In this document: positions 9,906 to 19,500 of the stretch, piece by piece
Layout of the letters: each line of letters begins with the position of its first letter
Position numbering within the stretch: the stretch's first letter is position 1
Origin: Mnemiopsis leidyi
Taxonomy: Eukaryota; Ctenophora; Tentaculata; Lobata; Bolinopsidae
NCBI GenBank assembly: GCA_000226015.1
Contig: JH156077.1
Coordinates: 171,282-194,094, forward strand
Reading direction: 5' to 3'
DNA: 22,813 bases
Translations under genes and position numbers: made by a program
The notes under the pieces: model-generated
What the model was told of the DNA's origin: nothing
Database searches by the model: none
Seen by the model: the letters and a program-made list of their open reading frames with translations, nothing else

Positions 9906-10504
9906 CTCCTGGGTGCATGTCTCCTACGACACCCTGGTCAAAGCACTCCGAGAACTGAACACACGATGTCCATTGTCCAGCAGGAAGAGTGCTGCTCTAC
10001 AGAGTTTACTGCTACAGTTCCTCGCTCAGAGAGACATACTCAATGGTCAGAGTTACATGTGATTTAAATTGTTGTGGGGGTTGTGGTGATTTGAGGAAGC
10101 CACTGTGAGATAAGGCCAGATTGGCTCTGTGCTCTCTGTCATGTATTGTCATGTGATCTACATAATTTAATGTCACTGATCTTGAAATAATTAAAATTGA
10201 CAAGTGACCGTAAGGAAAGGATCGAATTAAAGACCCTATTATTAGGCTTCCTTAACAATAAAAATATTCATTTGGGTTTGATTACCACTTGCTGCTACCA
10301 CTTGCTAAAGATTTAACACCCACACAACCTCCTTACCATTCCCCTCCCCAGCTTTAAGGACGGTAGAGTCTCTGTCTCCGACATCCTTCGCAGTGCTGGC
10401 TGTCCCCAAGTTCACAATATCTCCCCAACTGGGCAAGTTTGACTGGCTCAGTTCCATGCTGCCAGCCAACTGTGTTAAGTCCTCGCCCCGTATTGATATC
10501 ACAG
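9906..10504 (+). CDS. dynein exons 1-2: end of linker before AAA1
   Basis: Exon 9906-10045 reads SWVHVSYDTLVKALRELN..., then LQSLLLQFLAQRDILN, which aligns by eye with the conserved linker segment that normally reads like L-x-ALI-x-DVHARDV. Exon 10352-10504 contains KFTISPQLGKFDWLSSMLP, matching the F-x-W-L-x-Q region shortly before AAA1. The junction is phase 1 (AAT G|CT). Exon 9906 begins with one base of a split codon, so at least one earlier exon must exist; I did not find it. Confidence 0.72.
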
Positions 10505-13500
10505 GTTCGAAGTCTTGAAATGTTTGTTTCAATACAGTGATAAACCCGATTAGATACATTTGTTTTAGATTAGATACATTTGTATGCTGTTTAGTAGCCC
10601 TTGTAAGATCATGATAATATTGACATTCCTACATGAATCACTCATCACTCTTCCTTCCTAACCATAGCTAAAAATAAAAACCTACTACTCCCTAAAAACC
10701 TACTACTGCAACCCTAATCCCTATTAATACCATCACCCAGTGAGTCAGCTAACAGCGGAGATGACGTACGACTACGAGTACCTGGGCAGGTACAGCCGCC
10801 TGGTTATAACACCCATCACCGAGAGAGTACAGTTCAGTCTGGTGGCAGCCATCACCCTCAGACAAACCCTGGCCATCACCGGGCCTTCCAACTCGGGAAA
10901 GTTCGAGACTGTCAAGGACTATGCCAACGTTAGTCTGATTGTCCATCAATTGGTTTCGGTTTTCTATAAATGTTATCAATTTGTTTCCAATTTATTTTTG
11001 GTTTATGTGATTATGACGGGAATCAAAATTCCAATTTTGTCTCAAATTCAAGTAACCCTAAACTTCCCCCAGATGTTGGGAAGATACTGCGTAGAATACT
11101 CGGACACTCTCCAACCTCTTCTCCTATCTCATCTTCTTGCTGGTCTAATACAGACAGGTTGGTTTTCTTAATACAACTCCTAATTAGTGATCAACCAACG
11201 TGACAACTAAGATGACATCGACTAATGTGCGATGATTTAGATAACAGTGAGTGATGTTATAGCAAATGTTATAAACTCACGATACGCTTAAACCTTCCAG
11301 GCTGTTGGGTGGTTGTAAGAATGTTCGAGAGGTCAGATCTACTTTCTGAACTTGGTCAAGTTCTCCAGGGAATTCACCGTGGTTTTGCTTCCCTGGTTAG
11401 TCCTGTTTCTCTAAAGATTTTTTAGAGGTTATCGAGTATTAGGATCTGAGGAATAATAATCCAGATTAAATTTTTTGCCATTGCAGATCTTTAAGGATTT
11501 TGAAGTGTATCGATCTAGAAATTGCTTACACTCAATTTCTGTGTGCGATAATAAATATCTAATGGTGGACAAAATTCTTTCAGGCAGACGCCCGACTTTT
11601 CAACGAACAAAAGTGCCCTGTTATACCCTCTATTTCCAACTTCAACAGACCATCGTCCCACGAGCCTCCCAGCAAAATCAACTGGGAATTTCAGGTTGGA
11701 CTTATTGATAAAGGTCGTAAGATCTCTTGATTAAAGTTCAAGTAGAACTGGGGATCTTTATCTAATGCATCTTTAGTCCTTTAAATATCACACTTAGCTG
11801 CTTGCCTAACCCACCCTCTGCAGACGCCGCCGCCACATCGCCCCGACACAGTGTCGGCTCAGCTGAACCTGAGCTCTGGTAACGTACCACCGGTACCAAA
11901 CTACCTGGGGAATATCATGGTAGGGGAGTCTCTGGTGCCAGCTAGCGGCTCATTCCAGTGTATCCTGACTCTTCCCACTTCTCAACCTCTACCACTTAAC
12001 TTGAAGGTATGTCTCCCACTTCTCAACCTCTACCACTTAACTTGAAGGTATGTCTCCCACTTCTCAACCTTTACCACTTAACTTGAAGGTATGTCTCCCA
12101 CTTCTCAACCTCTACCACTTAACTTGAAGGTATGTCTCCCACTTCACAACCTTTACCACTTAACTTGAAGGTATGTCTTCCAAGTCCCCCCCCCCCCAAT
12201 CTGAATTTTAAGGAAGATGTGTGTCCCACTTTACCGCCATATTTAAAGCCAAATAAGAAAATAACGATCACAACGTTATTCTCAGGACAGTTGCCGAGCG
12301 ATGAGCATGATGTTGCCTGATCTGGATACTATCATCCTCGCCAAGTTGATATCTGCTGGCTACAAGTTCTACGATCATCTTGCAGTTAAGCTTAGCTGCT
12401 TCATCACCTATCTCGACCCAATGGTAAATAATTTTAATGAAATGACATATGCTCTTGTCACTTGTTCATAGATCCAAGGTGCTTGTTTTAAGTCGATTCA
12501 TGCCGCATTATTGTGCAAAAAATTAAGAGTTATCTCAAGAAATACAAGAAGCACAAAAAGGACTTTTTTCAGGTAGTCGACTTGGAACTGTACACTCTAC
12601 CAATCGTAAAGAGTATTCTCAACTTTACTACATCTTCTATACAATCTCATGTATGTCGAGGGGTTATCAAGATATTTCCAGCTGGTTGTACCAACTTAAC
12701 TACCAACTACCAACTAAAGCCTAATTTTATGTTAAAAACTTTCAAAACTTTCAAAATTACAGATAATCACAATTGTGAACTATAATGACAATGAAGTTGT
12801 GACGACGCTTCGTAGTCGAGCAGTGAACTGCTAGACGTAGTAAACTCTCGTCAGTGATGATCATTACTAATTAGCACTTATCACTATGGATTACAACTAA
12901 TTAGCACTAATTAAAACTTACTAAAGCTAATTAGCACTAATCACAACAACCAGGAGTCAAACAGTGAGCAGTTCAGTACAGTATCCCTGACTTCAGTGGA
13001 TGAGACCATGACACAGATCGAGGAAGAGAGGCTGCTTATAGACGCGGTCGTCAGCGCTCTTACCCCCATGTTGTCATCTCATCAGAGAGGGCTCATGAAA
13101 CAGGTAATTATTTAATTGGTTAATTACTCATGATACTGACATGACTTCGAGAGTACTTGATAGTCATCTTTCTGCAAAAGAAAGACCTAATGAAATTCAA
13201 ACAGATGATTGAATGATTCATCGGAAAGTCGACATGATTTCCTGCAATCACTTCCCATAGTGGCGCTATTTTGTTACTTTGTATTCTTTGATTAATTTGA
13301 ATTACATAAGATAGATTTCAATATATTACTAACTAAGTAATCAGCTAAGAAGAGGTGTGTTATCTATAAATGTTTATTCAACAGATCACTAGAACTACCC
13401 CAGGTACTACAAGAAGTGTTCCCTCTGTCTGTCTCCCACATCTACAACATGACTGTACCTCCTCGTGTTAAGGCCATGGTCATGGAACAGTTCGAGAGTA

Positions 13501-16500
13501 ACAAGTACGAGGTTGTCCCAGCTATGCTAGACAAGGTTACTTTTTGTTTTATTTACTTTTTTGATAATTATTATTTTTATTTATCTTTTTATTTACCTTT
13601 TTGTTTTATTTACTTTTTATTTTCTTATTTTATTTTATTTTTTATTATTCCAATTCCTATCTCTGTTATAAACTGTTACAGCATGCTTTAAACTATAAGG
13701 CAAACTGCACTCAATGGTCAAGATAACAACTTTTCACGATTCTTGAGAAGTCGTGATCTAAGATGTTGACTCCAAACCCCACAACCCCCCCCCCCCCTCA
13801 TATGTATCTTCAGTACCTCTTCAAGTTTATTTCAGACGCTGGAGCTGTACCACGTGATACAGAACAGGAAGTGTGTGATTGTAGCCGGTCCTACGGGGTG
13901 CGGTAAAACTACCATGTTCAGGATCCTCAGTAACGCCATCAACTTTATGCAGGTCAGGTTTAACTTACTATTTAACCTGATGTCCTTTAGTTGTAAGATG
14001 GAGAGTCTTGAAAATTCCAAGATCATATGCCTAAAAACGTATAACCATCAAATAGGCTTGCCCCTAGAAACGCTGCTAAAACAGCAGCTAGCAGCAATGT
14101 ATACAAAACTTTAGAAAATTCTCACATTATCATCTTACATTAAGAATAAATGTCTCCTCTGCAGGCTACAGAAGCACGTGCACAGAAGGAGATGGAACGT
14201 AGAGTATCCGGTACTGTAAAGCCGGGGTCTTACACCATCACTCCTAGCATGTCCAAACTGGGGACTCCTCAACCGACTGTTAGTGTCAGATAATACTCAA
14301 TTTTTAGAGAATACTCAATTCCAGAGAATACTCACTTTTTGAGATAATACTTCCATTTTTAGAGAATACTCACTTTTTAGGGAATGCTAACTTTTTTAGA
14401 AAATAACCACCTTTTGACAAAGAATACTCGCTTTTGGTTTTTGTTTCAGCTAAGGTTTTGTTTATTGGTTAAATTCGATCTCCTAAATTCGATCGTCCTA
14501 CGTCTTGTTTTGAAACAGAAACAGCCAATTTGCACGGTTTGATAAACTCTATTTTCAGGAGTACGGGTCACGTGATCCCTCAGTGATGGGTACAGCACCC
14601 CCCTCCACTACCGAGATGAGACACAGACCAGCCAGAAACGAGAAACTCAAGGGTCTCATCAGCAAGTCTCTCCTGGCACCTCAGAGAGCTCTGAACATAC
14701 TACAGAAACCCGATATCAGGTAGAGCAGGGTAGAATTTGTAATTTAGATTGCAGATAGGAATCATCTTGATAGTACTGGACTACTGGTGTTTACAGTTTA
14801 ACTTTACTAATACTACTTATGTTGGCTGCTATACGGCGGACAATCGTTTGCCGCGAACTAGTGCGGATACGGGTGGAATTCGCGCGAATACGCCTCAATC
14901 CGCGCGGGTTCGCGGCAAAGGTTTGTCCGCCGAATAAACTGCCTGGCTGTATGTATGGATTTATGTCATTTTGAAAGAAACTTACTTTTTTACAAATTTC
15001 AGAGTTGATTCAGTGATGTCTAATAACCCCGAAGTGACACAGATAGAATCTCAGAAAATACGTACCCTACGACTGTTTGTAAATACGATTACATTTGACG
15101 AATTCGTAGGATCAGGTATTCCCATCGTGGATCTTTGATGTAATTCCATGTGCAAGTGATAAAAAAGGCAAATGTTAAAATTTCAAAATACCTGTTCTAC
15201 TTCTAGTGAAACGTTTTAATTTAAATTTCACTAGTCACGTGATCTCCATCTTAGTCACGTGATCTACATCTCAGTCACGTGATCTACGTCTCAGGAGTGC
15301 TGGGATCCGAGGACGGTGTATTTATCAGCATGGTCAAGAAGTTCAGCTCTACATCCTCCCTCGACAACAACCTACAAAACTGGATTCTACTGGACGGAAA
15401 CATGAAGACTTATATGGAGAGTTTGTTGTCCACTGCTATCTCCAATCGTGTTATTTCTTCCCTTGACGCCTTTCAGACTCGGTAGCTAAATTTGTTTTAA
15501 GTTCATTTAGTTATTTAGTTTCGGCTACAAAATTATTGACTTGCTAAGTTTGCTCCCATATAAATTATTTACAATGCACACAAATTGAATAAAAACGGAT
15601 TACCAAAAGTCTTAAAGATTCGGTAGTTAAATTTGTTTTAAGTTCTTTGTTGACTTTTTGAGTTGGCTCCTGTATAAATTATGTACAGTGCACACAGACT
15701 GAATGAAAAAGGATTACCTAAATTCTTATAAACGATTACCAAGATTTGTTGACTAAATTAAGTGAGACTGTTTTATAAAAAAAGCAGATGCCATTAAAAC
15801 TTTACAAGATCTTATCTACCCACCACACTCAGGATACGAGACAATATCCAGTTCTTCATAGAGACAGACAGTCTCGCTAACGTGTCTCCCTCCTTTATAA
15901 CCAAGTGTGGGGTTGTTATCGTTAACGCTAGCATCGTCGGCTGGAGACAACGCTTCAGGTACGTTTCATATAAATATCTTTATTTTCAAGTTCTAATGTC
16001 GTCTTGTTTGCATTCTTCACTATCCTATCTTTTAAGAGTCTATTGAATGAGACATGTATTAGAAACACGTGAAAACAAAAACTGTGCAGATCCTGGCTGA
16101 AGAAAGCGGAGAAGGATTTCTACCTGACTAAATCACGTGTCTTTACTTTGACTGTGTTGATGGAGACCTTTATCGGACAGATGATACAGTTCCTGGATGT
16201 TCACATGAGGTTCATCATTCGGACTGACAAGAATCACACACAGGAGGTAGGATATGTACTAGGATAACTAGTGTGTTGATCTTGATGGTCATTAGACAGA
16301 AAGCATTTTTGTCCACTGTCCATAACAGATTAGTTCCCTGATTTTTCCGCTTACTTTATGAAAACGTTTATTTTTTCCTAATATAGAACTACAAACTCAG
16401 GTATCAGCCTTACTGAGATGGCTGAATGTTCTGTTTACCCGATATATTGGATGCCGAAATGGAGAAGATGGAGACAACTCTGAAGAGTACCTGGACAGCA

Positions 16501-19500
16501 TCACCATCCTCATCTTTATCATGTGTAAATTGAGTTCCTTTCTTTTTTCTTTGCTCAAAGTAACTAATAGCAATTGCTTAAATTTACTTCATTATTATTT
16601 TTTACCTATAAATGTTTACCTATCAATTATAAACACTTTCAGCGTATGTTTGGTCGTTCGGCGCAAACATTGACGCAGGATCTCTGGAAGCGTTCAGTGA
16701 ATTTGTTAAACAACAGATACAAGAGTCCAACCACAAAGTGACTTTTCCTGAAACAGGGACTGTCCTTGATTGGTGTATCAACGCTGAGAAACTCAGGTAA
16801 GTTTTATAGCTGTATTTCTTACTTGATTGGTGTATCAACGCTGAGAAAATCAGGTAAATTTTATAGCTGTATTTCTTACTTGATTGGTGTATCAACGCTG
16901 AGAAACTCAGGTAAATTTTATAGCTGTATTTCTTACTTGATTGGTGTATCTAACGCTGAGAAACTCAGGTAAATTTTATAGCTGTATTTCTTACTTGATT
17001 GATGTATCAACGCTGAGAAACTCAGGTTAATTTATAGCTGTATTTCTTACTTGATTGGTGTATCAACGCCGAGAAACTCAGGTATGTTTTATAGCTGTAT
17101 TTCTTACTTGATTAAATAAGCTGTTTTGTGCTTTCATCAACTGTATTGCTAACACCCGTCTATGAGTCTATGACCATAAATTAACCAGGTTTGACTTATG
17201 GAAGGATTACTTCGCGGACGTGAAAGCTCAGTCTTCAGTGACGTTTACTACCACGCTACTTCACGAGACAACGCTTCATTTGACCGAGCTGCTGCAAGGG
17301 TCAGGTGTCCCGGTCCTCATTGCTGGTCCTTCATCCTCCGGGAAATCTTCCTTTATCCAGAACTGCATCATGCCGAAACTACACCCTACTAAGATCAAGG
17401 TTTGTGGATTATTATCGTAAATGTTCAGTAAAGCTTTCATGCGTGAATTTCAAATTTCCAATTTTATATTAATTTTTGAGACCAAGTGAAATCATACCAT
17501 CGTTTGTAATGATGCAGTCATTCAAGCTCTACGTTGCTTCACAGAGTTTTTAAAGAGAAATCAAACCAGGTATGTGCTCAAAAAGAGATTACGCTATTAG
17601 TATTATTAATGTAAATACAACTTTACTGTTTCAGGTTTCTCATCTGAGTACCAAGAGAGCTTTGGAAGACAGCATAGAGAACCGTCTGATACAGTTTCAG
17701 AGACGTCAACAAGCCATGGCGACATCTATTATTCCATCGTTACTCATTGAAGATTTTAATGTTATACCTAACAAAGGTACGCTATATAGTTTGATTTTGT
17801 GAAGTAAAAACTCAAATAGAACAACGAATTGTAGAAAATTTTCTAATTGACTTAACGTAGTTTAATCTTATATTGTTCTGTCCCTAAAATATTGCGATAA
17901 AACCAACTCAAGTATGAATCTTACCTCAGGATCCAAGATAGGTCTACAAGAAGTATTACGGAAAGTTCTAGCTCACGGAGAGACATACAGTTTCAAACGA
18001 CGAGTATACCGGAACCTGGGCTCAACTCATCTCATCCTCACCTGCAACTCGGTCGACTCTGTTGGTGCTGGAGGCCGTGTTGCTATCGGCAACGTCATTG
18101 AGAGACTCTCCAAAAGTTTCAACATACTACCGTACCAGGAACCATCAGAGTACGAGTGGAGAGGGATATTCTACCCGGTCGTTCTCAGTTGGCTGGACGA
18201 CTTCCCGGCATACAAGCTCGCCATGAAGTCAGTCCTCGCCACCGCAATAGTCGGGGCTACCTGTGAGATATACCACCTTCTCAAGGAAAGATTAAAGCCA
18301 GTCCCGGGATTCACTCACTGTATCTTTGACGCTCATTCCCTCTCTCAAGTTTTCCAGGGAATCTTCCTGCTCTCGCCCACCTCAAAATTCCGACAGATGA
18401 GACAATCTCTAAAAGGAACAACAGGGCCCCAAGCTGATAGGAGACGCGGTCAGTCTGTCTCTAAGTCGAAGTCTGTGGCAGCAGACAGAGAAATGTTCAA
18501 AACAGTCGCTCACCTTTGGAACCACGAGATCCAGAGGGTCTTCTCCGATCGGATATGTGGAGATCAGATCCGCAGCGAGATATACCGCAACACAAACGAA
18601 GTCATGAAGAAATACTTCTGTCAGCCGGTCATTGAGACGGACAAAAGCCACAAAGACGCTTCTAAGAAGTTAGAAGGACTCTATTCGACGAACCTGTGCA
18701 ATAATATGAAGCGGTACATGCAGGGTCTGCTGCTCGAGGACTTAGAAGAGCTGGAGCCGGGCGAGCCGCTATTAGACGCCGATGAGCTGATGGCGGATCT
18801 TCCTGTAATCGCCTCAGATCTTATCTTCACGAAATACCTGGTCGAAAACTCTGAAACCTACGCGGAAGAAACAGTTCCCGCCATACAAGAGAAGCTAGAT
18901 TTCATTATGACTTCCTCTAACGTGTCCGGTACATTCGGAACTCAAACCTTGGTGTCCTTCTCACGAGCTGCAAAACACTGTGCCCGTCTCTCTCGTTCCT
19001 TCATGTTGGGCGGACTGTCAATGTTGCTCGGTCCGTCAGGTAGTGGGCGCAAGATATTGGCTCAAGCAACAGCCATTGCCCACAACTATTCTTTCCGACA
19101 TATTCCCAGGAAATCAAGCAGCATTGATTTCACAGAAATGCTGCGATCTGCAATGGTCGAAGCCAACGCAGCTCCGGTCCTTCTTTTCATCGAAGACGGC
19201 TGGACGGTTGATGACTATGCTGACTTGATGTACTTCATATCAGAAGGTAACCACCCGTCCCTGATCGAGTCGTCTGCTCTATCCACTTCCTCCTACGGCA
19301 ACGTTAACATGGACGTCTTCTACAAACGGGTCCAATCCCAACTCCACGTGGTCCTCTCTCTGAACTGCGACGGTGGAATCCTCCCTGACCATGTCATCAA
19401 ACTCATCGCAACATACCCATGCGTACTGAAGAAGTGTCTGGCTGTTGATTACTACGACCTGTGGCCACCTGCCACTCTGGCGGAGATTGCCTTCTCCTTC

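Noticed and set aside
11475..11708. Continuous frame beginning before exon 6 of the dynein
   Set aside because: The first part lies in the intron and its frame differs from the dynein frame. The acceptor at 11583 gives a phase-0 exon joining both neighbours.
12186..12197. Run of 12 C in the intron after exon 7
   Set aside because: It is a simple homopolymer. A similar run occurs at 13785-13797, and neither coincides with a splice site or other signal.
16766..16972. Repeated peptide IGVSTLRNSGKFYSCISYL
   Set aside because: It is an off-frame reading of the 57-bp array. The dynein frame ends at the donor of exon 20 and the repeated copies are intronic.
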